Source: Galbibacter mesophilus (GTDB lineage: Bacteria > Bacteroidota > Bacteroidia > Flavobacteriales > Flavobacteriaceae). Taken from it: a DNA stretch of 64,000 nucleotides. How positions within the stretch are numbered: the first letter of the stretch is position 1; the number at the start of each line of letters is the position of its first letter. The position numbers were made by a program, and so were the translations under genes. Shown piece by piece: positions 52,289 through 63,602 of this stretch. Below the pieces are notes generated by a model. It saw only the letters and a program-made list of their open reading frames with translations, made no database searches and was not told where the DNA came from. The DNA lies in contig NZ_JAMQVC010000002.1 of assembly GCF_023721415.1 (NCBI RefSeq), forward strand, positions 1 through 64,000. The letters run 5' to 3'.

Positions 52289-53521
52289 ATGTTTGAATCA
52301 TTAAAGATGATTCTCACTTTTCACTTTTCACTTTTCACTTTTAGCTTTTTAAGTGCGCAATCCCTCGAAGTTTACATCAACCTTGCTCAAAAAAATAACC
52401 CTAATATTCAAGCTTACGACTTGAAATACAACATTGCAAAAGAAAAAGTAAATGAGGCCAATACATTGCCCAATACCATAGTTAGCGCAGGTTATTTTGT
52501 GAGTGAACCGGAAACACGAACAGGGCCACAAAGAGCGAAGTTTTCTATTTCACAAATGTTACCTTGGTTCGGTACCATATCGGCAAGGGAAAATTATGCA
52601 AGTTCGATGGCCGAATCTGAGTTTGTAGAAATGATCGTTGCTAAACGAAAATTGGCACTTTCGGTTTCGCAATCCTATTATCAATTGTATGCAATTAAAG
52701 CGAAACAACAGGTCTTGGAAACAAACATCAATTTACTGCAAACCTACGAACGCTTGGCTTTGACTTCTTTGGAGGTAGGAAAAGCTTCAGCCGTGGATGT
52801 TCTTCGATTGCAGATTCGACAGAATGAATTGAGACAGCAAAAGGAAGTTTTAAAGGAAGATTTTATCGCTGAAAAAGCAGCATTTAATAATCTCTTGAAT
52901 CAAGATGAAAGTATTGAGGTTGAGGTGATTTCAGAAATAACAGTTCCTGTTGAAGATATTGTTTATGGAATGGAAGGTTTGGAGCTAAATCCAGAACTGA
53001 TAAAATACGACAAACTTTATGAATCCATTGAGCAATCCGAATTGCTCAATCAAAAGGAAAGCGCACCAAACATTGGTTTCGGATTGGATTATGTGCCGGT
53101 TTCAGAAAGAACCGACATGGACTTTAGCGACAATGGAAAAGATGTCGTGATGCCAATGGTTTCACTATCTATTCCAATTTTTAATAAGAAATATGCTTCG
53201 ACTTCCAAACAAAACGAACTTAGGCAAATGGAAATTGAATCTCAAAAAACAGAACGACTGAATACACTCAAAACAGCTTTTGAAAAAGCAAAATCTCAAC
53301 GTAACCAGGCACGTATTCAATTTTCAACTCAACAAAAAAATCTAAAGCAGGCAGAAGATGCAGAGGAAATTCTGATAAAAAATTACGAGACAGGCACTAT
53401 CGATTTCAATGACGTGCTCGATATACAGGAATTGAAGTTGAAATTTCAAATTAATCAAATAGAGTCGGTTAAAATGTATTTTGTGCAATCAGCACTTTTA
53501 AACTATTTAACGAATCAGTAA
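52289..53521 (+). CDS. cusC: TolC family outer membrane efflux protein (CusC-like)
   Basis: This is the outer-membrane exit duct for the Cus pump. After the signal peptide (MILTFHFSLFTFSFLSAQ, mature start at QSLEVYINLAQKNNP) come two repeats of long helices and strands typical of TolC/OEP, including GPQRAKFSISQMLPWFG and SAVDVLRLQIRQNEL. ATG 52289 and ATG 52307 are both possible, and 52253 would overlap the previous gene. The hydrophobic core of the signal peptide is encoded by TTTTCAC heptamers (52311-52345), so repeat DNA appears to have been recruited as export signal. Confidence 0.9.
   Translation: MFESLKMILTFHFSLFTFSFLSAQSLEVYINLAQKNNPNIQAYDLKYNIAKEKVNEANTLPNTIVSAGYFVSEPETRTGPQRAKFSISQMLPWFGTISARENYASSMAESEFVEMIVAKRKLALSVSQSYYQLYAIKAKQQVLETNINLLQTYERLALTSLEVGKASAVDVLRLQIRQNELRQQKEVLKEDFIAEKAAFNNLLNQDESIEVEVISEITVPVEDIVYGMEGLELNPELIKYDKLYESIEQSELLNQKESAPNIGFGLDYVPVSERTDMDFSDNGKDVVMPMVSLSIPIFNKKYASTSKQNELRQMEIESQKTERLNTLKTAFEKAKSQRNQARIQFSTQQKNLKQAEDAEEILIKNYETGTIDFNDVLDIQELKLKFQINQIESVKMYFVQSALLNYLTNQ
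52311..52352. repeat. 7-bp repeat array, right inverted arm
   Basis: Units TTCTCAC, TTTTCAC (three times), TTTTAGC and TTTTTAA lie in register. Their complement (GTGAAAA) matches GAAAGTG/AAAAGTG units of the left arm at 51802-51829. The array lies inside the tolC coding region. Confidence 0.85.
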
Positions 53522-53620
53522 TGAAGAAAATATAAATAAATTAGAAGGGTGAACAAGTCAGAATTCAAAACCGACTTCCAATCCAATTAGAATTAATAAC
53601 AATTATAAATTTATAAAACG

Positions 53621-54202
53621 ATGAAATCAATTAAAAGAAAATTAGGTACGATAGCTTTAATTGCAGCAATTATTACAGTTTCTTGCAAAAGTGAGAATAA
53701 TAAAGAAGCGAAATCTAATGAAAATCAGAATGTAAGCACAGAAGTTAATGTAGGCAAAGAGACTGCTAATCCAAACCAAGATGTTACTTCAGAAACTATT
53801 TTGAATAACTATTTTGACCTAAAAAATGCGTTGGTAAACGATGACAATGAGAATGCAAAAACGTATGGAAAAACTTTCGCTAAAAACATTGTCGCTATGG
53901 ATATTTCCAACTATTCTGACTCGGAAAAAGCTAGTTTAAATGAAATTATTCAAGAGGCTAAAAAGAATGCGCAACAGATTGCTGAGAGCGATATTAAAAA
54001 TCAAAGGGTACATTTTAAAAGCTTAAGCAAGGAAATGACAGCGATGCTGCGTATCACAGGTACGTCTAACAAAATTTATGAGCAATATTGCCCAATGTAC
54101 GATGGCGGAACTGCTTGGTTGAGTAGGAGTGAAGATATTAAAAATCCATATTATGGTAGCTCAATGTTAACCTGTGGTAAGGTTCAACGGGAGATTTTAT
54201 AA
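53621..54202 (+). CDS. DUF3347 domain copper-associated lipoprotein
   Basis: This 193-residue lipoprotein has a signal ending IITVSC (Cys22), an Asn/Glu-rich linker, then a DUF3347 domain: helices from ETILNNYFDLKNALV to about residue 145, and the terminal motif YCPMYDGGTAWLSR, NPYYGSSMLTCG. The paired Cys/Met motif suggests copper binding in the periplasm. The same domain is fused to the C terminus of the CusB gene of this module. It lies 99 bases after tolC. Confidence 0.9.
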   Translation: MKSIKRKLGTIALIAAIITVSCKSENNKEAKSNENQNVSTEVNVGKETANPNQDVTSETILNNYFDLKNALVNDDNENAKTYGKTFAKNIVAMDISNYSDSEKASLNEIIQEAKKNAQQIAESDIKNQRVHFKSLSKEMTAMLRITGTSNKIYEQYCPMYDGGTAWLSRSEDIKNPYYGSSMLTCGKVQREIL

Positions 54203-54286
54203 ATAATAAACGTAATAAGTGAACTACGAAATAAAGTAGGATAACACTTTAAGTCATTACGTTACTGAATTTCTAAAGACTAACAG

Positions 54287-56902
54287 ATGAAACACACGTA
54301 TCAAATAGAAGGTATGACTTGTATGGGCTGTTTAAGCAGTGTTAAATCAGCTTTAAGCAGCATTCCAGAAGTGACAGAAATGGAGGTTGATTTGGAAACT
54401 GCTACCGCCACCATAGAAATGGAAAAGCATATCCCCATTGAAAAATTGGAAGAAGCGGTACAGTCAAAAAGCAAGAAGTACCATGTTCATCCATTGAAAC
54501 CCGATGGAATTAAAACGCGCACTTTCGATATTAATGGAATGACGTGCAATGGATGTAAATCCCATGTGGAAAAAGTGCTTTCTAAAGTGAATAGCGTGGA
54601 AAACGTATCTGTTGATCTGGAAAAGGCAGAAGCTAAAATCGAGATGAAATCGGATATCTCAATAGAGAAGTTTCAAGATGCTTTGAGTAAGGATGGAGGA
54701 GCATATACAATTTACAAATCAGGTAAACGCCCCGAAGTTTCAGAAAATAAGAAAATACAGAAACAAAAAGGCAAAGGGAACGGTACTTACTATTGCCCGA
54801 TGCATTGTGAGGGCGATAAAACTTATAATGCTCCGGGCGACTGCCCAGTTTGCGGAATGGATTTGGTTGCAATGGAACCTGATCTTTCTGCGGAAGATAA
54901 AACTTATAAAAAACTGCTTAAAAAGTTTTGGATCGCTCTGGCATTCACGCTTCCAATTTTTTTAATTGCTATGTCAGAAATGCTTCCTGATAATCCGTTA
55001 TACAATATTTTGGAGCTAAAATATTGGAATTGGATTCAGTTTGCACTTTCCATCCCTGTGGTTTTTTACGCTACTTGGCTGTTTTTTGAACGTGCTTACC
55101 GAAGCATCAAAACATGGAATTTTAATATGTTTACCCTAATAGGAATTGGTGCTGGCGTAGCTTGGTTGTTTAGCTTATTTGGTATGTTAGTACCCAATTT
55201 TTTCCCAAATCAGTTTAAAACAGAAACAGGAACGGTTCACGTTTATTTTGAGGCAGCTACTGTAATTCTTACACTGGTGTTACTCGGACAATTACTGGAA
55301 GCCAGAGCGCATAGCAAGACCAATTCCGCAGTAAAAGAACTTTTAAAATTGGCACCGAATAAAGCCGTGAAGGTTGTAGATGGAGAAGAAAAGGAAGTGG
55401 CTATCGAAGAAATAAAATTGGGGGATATACTACGCGTAAAACCTGGCAATAAAATTCCGGTGGATGGCGTAATCGTTGAAGGAGAAACCTCGGTTGATGA
55501 ATCCATGATTAGTGGAGAGCCTTTACCAGTAAACAAATCAACGGATGATAAAGTTAGTAGCGGCACGATAAACGGTAATCGTTCCTTCCTAATGAAAGCA
55601 GAAAAAGTAGGTGCAGATACCTTACTTTCCCAAATCATTCAAATGGTAAACGATGCTAGTCGTAGCCGTGCGCCCATTCAAAAATTAGCGGATACCGTTT
55701 CCGGTTATTTTGTGCCGGTTGTTGTGATGATAAGTATCGTAACTTTTGGTATTTGGGCCATTTGGGGACCGGAACCAGCGTATGTCTATGCCTTGGTTAA
55801 TTCCATAGCCGTATTAATTATCGCCTGTCCTTGTGCTTTAGGACTTGCAACGCCCATGTCGGTTATGGTTGGCGTAGGTAAAGGTGCACAGAATGGTGTG
55901 CTGATAAAAAATGCGGAAGCATTGGAAAAAATGAACAAAGTAGATGCCCTTATTATCGACAAAACGGGAACCATTACCGAGGGGAAACCCACGGTAGAAA
56001 AGGTCGGTTCTTTTGGGAATAATCTGAGTGAAATCGAAGTGTTGCAGTATATTGTTTCTTTGAATAATCACAGCGAACACCCGCTAGCAGAAGCCACTTT
56101 AAAATATGGAAAAGAACAAAATGCTTCAATTTTAAAAATTACTGATTTCAACGCCATTACTGGAAAAGGGGTGGAAGGTAGAATTAATGATAAAAAATTG
56201 GCTTTAGGAAATGAAAGTATGATGGAGTATGCGAAAACTTCTGTTTCAAAAGAAATGGTTGAAGAAGTGCAGAAATATCAAAAACAGGGGAAAACGGTTT
56301 CTTACTTAGCTGTTGATGGTAAAAGTGTAGGATTTGTAGTTATTGGGGATAAAATTAAGGAAACGAGTGCGAAAGCCATCAAAGAATTACAGGATAAAGG
56401 AATTGCTGTAATCATGTTAACAGGTGATAATCACGATACGGCAAAGGCAGTGGCCAACGAACTAAACCTAACCGATTTTTATGCTGAAATGCTTCCGCAA
56501 GACAAATTGAAAGAAGTGGAAAAACTACAAAACGAAAGCAGGACGGTAGCGATGGCAGGGGATGGTATTAACGATGCGCCAGCTTTAGCCAAAAGTGATG
56601 TAGGTGTCGCCATGGGGACCGGTACCGATGTCGCTATAGAAAGTGCCGATATTACATTGGTAAAAGGAGATCTCCATGGTATTGTGAAGGCACGAAATCT
56701 TAGTGAAGCGGTAATGAGAAACATCAAACAGAACCTGTTTTTTGCCTTGGTATACAATAGTTTAGGAATTCCAATTGCTGCGGGCTTGCTCTATCCAATT
56801 TTCGGGATCTTGCTCTCCCCAATGATAGCTGCTGTGGCAATGAGTTTTAGTTCAGTCTCTGTGATAGCAAATGCACTTCGGTTAAGATCGAAAACTATTT
56901 AG
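54287..56902 (+). CDS. copA: Copper-exporting P1B-type ATPase with two HMA domains and an HMBD
   Basis: CopA pumps Cu(I) out of the cytoplasm. Two N-terminal HMA domains bind copper through CMGC (Cys12, Cys15) and CNGC (Cys87, Cys90). A heavy-metal-binding domain (YYCPMHCEG to CPVCGMDLV, about 165-195) follows. The membrane CPC site is Cys514-Pro-Cys516 (IACPCALGLATP). The phosphorylation site is Asp558 in DKTGT, with SEHPLAEA and GDGINDAPAL downstream. The last helix has MSFSSVSVIANALRL, which fits Cu(I) specificity. Length 871 fits the family with the added HMBD. The cusB gene follows 20 bases later. Confidence 0.97.
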   Translation: MKHTYQIEGMTCMGCLSSVKSALSSIPEVTEMEVDLETATATIEMEKHIPIEKLEEAVQSKSKKYHVHPLKPDGIKTRTFDINGMTCNGCKSHVEKVLSKVNSVENVSVDLEKAEAKIEMKSDISIEKFQDALSKDGGAYTIYKSGKRPEVSENKKIQKQKGKGNGTYYCPMHCEGDKTYNAPGDCPVCGMDLVAMEPDLSAEDKTYKKLLKKFWIALAFTLPIFLIAMSEMLPDNPLYNILELKYWNWIQFALSIPVVFYATWLFFERAYRSIKTWNFNMFTLIGIGAGVAWLFSLFGMLVPNFFPNQFKTETGTVHVYFEAATVILTLVLLGQLLEARAHSKTNSAVKELLKLAPNKAVKVVDGEEKEVAIEEIKLGDILRVKPGNKIPVDGVIVEGETSVDESMISGEPLPVNKSTDDKVSSGTINGNRSFLMKAEKVGADTLLSQIIQMVNDASRSRAPIQKLADTVSGYFVPVVVMISIVTFGIWAIWGPEPAYVYALVNSIAVLIIACPCALGLATPMSVMVGVGKGAQNGVLIKNAEALEKMNKVDALIIDKTGTITEGKPTVEKVGSFGNNLSEIEVLQYIVSLNNHSEHPLAEATLKYGKEQNASILKITDFNAITGKGVEGRINDKKLALGNESMMEYAKTSVSKEMVEEVQKYQKQGKTVSYLAVDGKSVGFVVIGDKIKETSAKAIKELQDKGIAVIMLTGDNHDTAKAVANELNLTDFYAEMLPQDKLKEVEKLQNESRTVAMAGDGINDAPALAKSDVGVAMGTGTDVAIESADITLVKGDLHGIVKARNLSEAVMRNIKQNLFFALVYNSLGIPIAAGLLYPIFGILLSPMIAAVAMSFSSVSVIANALRLRSKTI

Positions 56903-56922
56903 TTTCCTTCAAAAAAAGATAG

Positions 56923-58686
56923 ATGGAAAAGTTTTATAAAAGCAAAAATAGCATGACAAAGAAAAATATATTACTCACTTCAGTTGCGCTCATCATAGGT
57001 TTTATGGTTGGGTGGCTTATTTTTAGCGGTTCTTCCGAAGAAATAAAATCTGTTGAGAATCCTTCCGAAGCGATTACAAATCATGACCATGATGCAGTGG
57101 GGAAAAATCAAATGTGGACATGCTCGATGCATCCGCAGATTATGCAGCCCGAGCCGGGAGATTGCCCAATTTGTGGGATGGATTTAATTCCAGCGGAATC
57201 GGGTGCTGATGGATTGGCTCCCAACGAAATTAAAATGTCCAAGAACGCTGTGGCATTGGCCAATATTGAAACGACTATTGTTGGTAGCTATTCCAAGAAT
57301 GGTGAAAACACGATTTCTCTTTCCGGAAAAATCAAACCAAATGAAAATAAAACTTTTACTCAGTCTGCCCATTTCAATGGTAGAATTGAGAAGCTATATG
57401 TGAAAACCTTGGGAGAGACCTTGCGGAAAGGGCAAGCAATTGCGGTTGTCTATTCGCCAGAATTGGTAGCTGCCCAACAAGAGCTCATTACGGCTACCAA
57501 ATTGAAAGAATCCCAACCAAAGCTTTTTGAAGCTGTTAAAAATAAATTTAAAATTTGGAGAATCCCTTCCGATGAGGTGAACCAGGTAATAAAATTGGGA
57601 ACGGTTAAAACAAGCCTTACAATTTATTCCCATATTGATGGTGTCGTAACTGCTTTAAATGTGTCTGAAGGCGGACACATTACAGATGGAATGGCAATTT
57701 TACAAACAGCAAACCTTGCTTCAGTTTGGGCAGAATTTGATGCTTACGAAAACCAAATTTCAGAATTCAGTAAAGGTCAAAAGATAAAGGTTATCAGCAG
57801 CGCCTATCCCGATAAAGAATTTGATGCCAATATTTCGTTTATAGATCCTGTTTTGAATACCCAAACCCGAACAGTGACTGTACGGGCAATTCTTAATAAT
57901 AACAACGGATTGTTGAAACCTGGAATGTTTGTTACCGGTAAAACTGAGGCGAAAGACGCTAATGGAGGTTCACAGCTTATTATTCCAGCCAGTTCGGTTA
58001 TGTGGACAGGGGAGCGCTCTTTGGTGTATGTTAAAACGAATCCCAACGAACCGGTTTTTGAAATGCGAGAAGTAGTTTTGGGCAATCGGTATCAAGATGG
58101 GTATATTATTTTATCGGGAGTAACCAACGGTGAAGAAATCGTAAACAATGGTACTTTTACCGTAGATGCGGCAGCGCAATTGCAGGGTAAAAAATCAATG
58201 ATGAATCAATCTAAGAATGTATCTGCTATTTCTGAAACGAAAATAGAACTTTCCGCAGAGGCAGGGAAGAAATTCAGAAAAAGTATAAAACCTTATTTAC
58301 AGATGAAAGATGCTTTTGTAAGTGAAAAAATTGAAGATATTCAGACTTTCGCACAGCTTACTTTGGAGCAAATCAATGCAATTCCCAAATCTGAAATGGA
58401 AAAAATGCAAAGTATCCATTTAACTGAAATTAAAAAAGCGCTTACTGCTATTTTGGGAACTACTGATATTGAAAATCAACGGGAACAATTTGTTGTTTTA
58501 AACCAAAACATGGTTCCTTTGATTAAGAATCTTCATAATGTGAACCAGAAATTGTATATTCAAAAATGCCCGATGGCACATAACAACCATGGTGCAGTTT
58601 GGATAAGTAGCACAAAAGAAATTTTAAATCCGTACTACGGAGAATCAATGCTTACTTGTGGCTCTGTAATCGATAGTGTTTATTGA
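56923..58686 (+). CDS. cusB: CusB-type RND periplasmic adaptor fused to HMBD and DUF3347
   Basis: The adaptor links CusA to the TolC channel. After an N-terminal anchor helix (LLTSVALIIGFMVGWLIF) a heavy-metal-binding domain has Cys67, Cys81 and Cys84 (CSMHP to CPICGMDL). Then come the CusB membrane-fusion core with barrel-sandwich hybrid (GRIEKLYVKTLGETLRKGQ), alpha hairpin and beta domains. The last 130 residues or so form a DUF3347 domain ending CPMAHNNHGAVWISS, NPYYGESMLTCG. The start may instead be ATG 56953, which gives a shorter n-region. It is the final gene of the copper module and ends 5 bases before a convergent gene. Confidence 0.94.
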   Translation: MEKFYKSKNSMTKKNILLTSVALIIGFMVGWLIFSGSSEEIKSVENPSEAITNHDHDAVGKNQMWTCSMHPQIMQPEPGDCPICGMDLIPAESGADGLAPNEIKMSKNAVALANIETTIVGSYSKNGENTISLSGKIKPNENKTFTQSAHFNGRIEKLYVKTLGETLRKGQAIAVVYSPELVAAQQELITATKLKESQPKLFEAVKNKFKIWRIPSDEVNQVIKLGTVKTSLTIYSHIDGVVTALNVSEGGHITDGMAILQTANLASVWAEFDAYENQISEFSKGQKIKVISSAYPDKEFDANISFIDPVLNTQTRTVTVRAILNNNNGLLKPGMFVTGKTEAKDANGGSQLIIPASSVMWTGERSLVYVKTNPNEPVFEMREVVLGNRYQDGYIILSGVTNGEEIVNNGTFTVDAAAQLQGKKSMMNQSKNVSAISETKIELSAEAGKKFRKSIKPYLQMKDAFVSEKIEDIQTFAQLTLEQINAIPKSEMEKMQSIHLTEIKKALTAILGTTDIENQREQFVVLNQNMVPLIKNLHNVNQKLYIQKCPMAHNNHGAVWISSTKEILNPYYGESMLTCGSVIDSVY

Positions 58687-58691
58687 TTTTT

Positions 58692-59933
58692 TTATTTAAA
58701 ATGCCCATCAGCAAAGTCCATATAACTTTCCCAGTCAAAGCGCGCCATATCATGAGCGCCACCACGTATGTGGTATCCTTGCATTTCAGACAGTAAGGGT
58801 TTGTTTAGTTCAGGAAGGCTTTCGGAGGGAAGGGTATTAAATCCGTAGAGCTCATAAGCTGGATTTGCATGGTACAAAGACAAATATTCCCCGTACGGGT
58901 CAGCATTTACATCCTGTTCTGCACTTCCAACGTAAACAGGTCTAGGCGCTATAAGCGCTAAAAGCATGTGCTGATCAACAGGTAGTTCTTCTTCTTTTTC
59001 TGCATATTTGTGAAACTCTGGCGTAAACCAATGTGGGAAAATTCGGTTGATAGCCTCAATGTCTTCGCCCACGTCGCGCCTAAATAAAGCAGCACCACCA
59101 CAACCGGAATCATTGGAAATTACCATGGCAAACCTTTCATCCAAAGCACCCGCCCATAAAGCTGCTTTTCCAAGTCGTGAATGCCCAAATACAGCAATTT
59201 TATTATTATCAATAGAATTATCTTTTACCAAATAGTCCATGGCGGCGCTCAATCCGTAAGACCAAGCTGCTATGGCACCTGTGTTTTTTAGTTGTTCTTT
59301 GGCGAGAAGCTTGTAGATTCCTTCTTGAAATTTCGTTGGATTGTCTGGTGCAAAATCACCGTAATGCATGGTAGCAATACCGTAACCTCTGTCTAAAATA
59401 CGTTCAATAGACCAACGGTTTGTTCGTACTCCACGCGATTTATCGGTAGCTGTATTATTAAAAATATAAAATGCTGGATTATCCCTTATAAATCCTTTGG
59501 GTAAAGGAATGTTTTTATCAAGGTGCACGCTATGATTTCCGAAGAAATTAAGTCCTAAAAATAAGGGTGCAGGTTGTTTTACTTTTTTTGGAAGGTAGAT
59601 AAGTAAATCTGCTTTTACGGTATCACGTTCTTTTATAAAATGAATGATAATGTTTTTCTGAATGGCTTTCCCGCCGAGCGCATTTTCATCCGTAGAAGTT
59701 ACCTCATGCCGAATTTCGATTTCTTCTTTTGGGAAAGTTCCGTAAACATGTGTTTCGTAAAGGTCTATCAATTCTTTTCTCCTTTTCTTTTCCCAACTAC
59801 TTACGTTTTTTATTTTTTTTCCTGAATTACTTACCAAAAGTTCTGGCAGGGGATGGGTTGTATTGGTTTGACCGAAAGTGAAAATTGGAGTGGAAAAAAG
59901 CACCAAAATGGTTAAAAGGGTGGAAAATTTCAT
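58692..59933 (-). CDS. CE15-like glucuronoyl esterase
   Basis: This secreted 413-residue alpha/beta hydrolase has a signal peptide (LLTILVLFSTPIFTFGQ). The nucleophile motif is GHSRLGKAALW (Ser252), followed by the CE15 signature SNDSGCGGAALFRR. A candidate acid is Glu339 (SAEQDVNADP) and the catalytic His is His394 (GGAHDMARFDW). CE15 enzymes cleave ester bonds between glucuronic acid and lignin alcohols or related uronate esters; in a marine bacterium the substrate may be an algal or plant uronan. It stands alone, with a -7 element on the minus strand just upstream. Confidence 0.9.
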   Translation of the reverse strand: MKFSTLLTILVLFSTPIFTFGQTNTTHPLPELLVSNSGKKIKNVSSWEKKRRKELIDLYETHVYGTFPKEEIEIRHEVTSTDENALGGKAIQKNIIIHFIKERDTVKADLLIYLPKKVKQPAPLFLGLNFFGNHSVHLDKNIPLPKGFIRDNPAFYIFNNTATDKSRGVRTNRWSIERILDRGYGIATMHYGDFAPDNPTKFQEGIYKLLAKEQLKNTGAIAAWSYGLSAAMDYLVKDNSIDNNKIAVFGHSRLGKAALWAGALDERFAMVISNDSGCGGAALFRRDVGEDIEAINRIFPHWFTPEFHKYAEKEEELPVDQHMLLALIAPRPVYVGSAEQDVNADPYGEYLSLYHANPAYELYGFNTLPSESLPELNKPLLSEMQGYHIRGGAHDMARFDWESYMDFADGHFK

Positions 59934-59955
59934 TTTGTTTATGGGTTGGTTTTTT

Positions 59956-59963
59956 CAAAAGTA
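59956..59963 (-). promoter_or_regulatory. Candidate -7 element of the CE15 gene
   Basis: The minus strand reads TACTTTTG, a perfect TAnnTTTG match, 22 bases before the ATG. No correctly spaced TTG is seen. Confidence 0.4.
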
Positions 59964-59982
59964 ATAAAAGGAATCCTTTTAA

Positions 59983-62031
<2,049 letters not shown>

Positions 62032-62035
62032 ATGT

Positions 62036-62710
62036 ATGGGAAATAGCAACCTTCTAAAACTCTTTTTTGGTTTTAGCATTTTATATTTTGTTACAAGGGT
62101 TTTAGATATCAATTTGGTTGCCAATATTGCCAAGGCAAGTTTAATTCCTATCGTTTTCTTTAACTATTACTTTTCCAAAGCAAAAGTGGACATCGTTCCT
62201 GTGGTTATTTTACTGTTTTGTTTTTTGGGAGACCTTTTTACCTTACATCTCACCCCTTTTACCACTCGTGCTTTTTTGGTTAGTTACGGTTTGAGTTACC
62301 TTATTTTAGCCATAGCCTGTTTCTGTACCATTCGTGATTTTGATGTTAAAAAGCTCATTTTTTCGGCTGTGCCGGTTATTATACTTTGGTTTATCTATTT
62401 CAACTATTCTATAAAAGATATTTTCGGAGAGCAAATGGGGGATTTGTATCCCTTCATAATAGTATATTCCATCGTACTGAGTTCTTTCACCATTATAGCT
62501 TTGGTGAATTATTTCAATAACGAACAGAAAATAAATCTTTATCCGGTGCTTATTTCGGTTTCTTTTTTACTGGCGGATATTATGACGGCTATCCATAATT
62601 TTATTGTGCCCTTATTTTTTTATACCGTTACCGTAGTGGTTTTAAAGGTGATTTGTTACTTCTTTTTGATGAGGTTCATCAACACTTTCGAATTTAAACG
62701 TCTATACTAA
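62036..62710 (+). CDS. YhhN-like multi-pass membrane protein
   Basis: This 224-residue protein has about seven to eight transmembrane helices, with family-like polar marks LLFCFLGDLFTL (about residue 60) and SFLLADIMTAIHNF (about residue 185). The YhhN/TMEM86 family includes lysoplasmalogenases, but some bacterial members have no known activity, so the enzymatic role is only an inference. It starts 4 bases after the ligA stop, and its 3' end overlaps the convergent phosphatase gene by 17 bases. Confidence 0.72.
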   Translation: MGNSNLLKLFFGFSILYFVTRVLDINLVANIAKASLIPIVFFNYYFSKAKVDIVPVVILLFCFLGDLFTLHLTPFTTRAFLVSYGLSYLILAIACFCTIRDFDVKKLIFSAVPVIILWFIYFNYSIKDIFGEQMGDLYPFIIVYSIVLSSFTIIALVNYFNNEQKINLYPVLISVSFLLADIMTAIHNFIVPLFFYTVTVVVLKVICYFFLMRFINTFEFKRLY

Positions 62711-63599
62711 TTCCTTCGGAAGACTTTTTGTTGGCGTCGAAATAAAAATCAATCCTTCCGAGGTAAATTCCGTAGCAACCTACTTGATTGATGAGAACTT
62801 TTTTACCCTTTCGATTGGTTTCTACTACTGGTTTATCCATAAACGTATGCGTATGTCCGCCAATAATAAGATCGATGTTCTCGGTGTTTCTAGCCAGTGT
62901 AATATCAGAAACTTTGTCGGAATTGTATTGATAACCCAAGTGTGAAAGGCAAATAACCAAATCGCAGTTTTCACTTTCTTTTAATTCTTTGGTAATATCT
63001 TGGGCAATGTTAATAGGATCTAGGTAGACCGTTTCTTTGTACAGTTTTTTGCTTACGAGTCCGTCCAGCTCTATACCCAAACCAAACACCCCGATTTTAA
63101 GTCCATTTTTGACATATATTTTATACCGATCCACGTTCCCGTCCATAATGGTATTTTTAAAGTCGTAATTGGAGTTGATCAGGTTGAATTTAGCATGCGG
63201 CAGTTGGGTGAACAAACCTTCAATACCATTGTCGAAATCGTGGTTGCCAATGGTAGCGGCATCATATTTCAGCATACTCATCAGCTTAAACTCAATTTCA
63301 CCTCCATAAAAATTGAAATAAGGAGTTCCTTGAAAAATATCCCCTGCATCAAAAAGTAGCATGTTCGGATTTTCTTTTCGGATAGATTCAATGAGTTGGG
63401 CCCTTCTTGCAACACCTCCCGCGTTAGGATTTCTTGCGTGGTTGGCAGGGAAAGGGTCGATATGGCTGTGCACATCGTTTGTATGAAGAATGGTAAGGTG
63501 TTTTTTGGGAGTTCCGTTGCAAGCCGTGAGCGATAATCCGCCAGCACTAATAAATGCTGTACTTGCTATGGTGCTGTTTAAAAATTGCCTTCTCTTCAT
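62694..63599 (-). CDS. Periplasmic metallophosphatase (5'-nucleotidase N-terminal domain)
   Basis: This 301-residue exported calcineurin-like phosphoesterase has a twin-arginine-like start (MKRRQF) and lipobox LTAC (Cys27). Metal ligands are Asp42 and His44 (HTNDVHSH), Asp87 (DAGDIFQG), Asn119 and His120 (GNHDFDNG), and the histidines of CLSHLGYQY and GGHTHTF. It corresponds to the catalytic half of UshA-type 5'-nucleotidases. The substrate-binding half is encoded by the neighbouring gene 3 bases upstream, so the enzyme is probably a two-subunit form. Confidence 0.93.
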   Translation of the reverse strand: MKRRQFLNSTIASTAFISAGGLSLTACNGTPKKHLTILHTNDVHSHIDPFPANHARNPNAGGVARRAQLIESIRKENPNMLLFDAGDIFQGTPYFNFYGGEIEFKLMSMLKYDAATIGNHDFDNGIEGLFTQLPHAKFNLINSNYDFKNTIMDGNVDRYKIYVKNGLKIGVFGLGIELDGLVSKKLYKETVYLDPINIAQDITKELKESENCDLVICLSHLGYQYNSDKVSDITLARNTENIDLIIGGHTHTFMDKPVVETNRKGKKVLINQVGCYGIYLGRIDFYFDANKKSSEGISIDV

Positions 63600-63602
63600 T
63601 GG

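Noticed and set aside
54633-54965. Frames overlapping the HMA and HMBD region of copA
   Set aside because: The copA frame has CxxC, CPC and DKTGT motifs in order; the alternatives have none.
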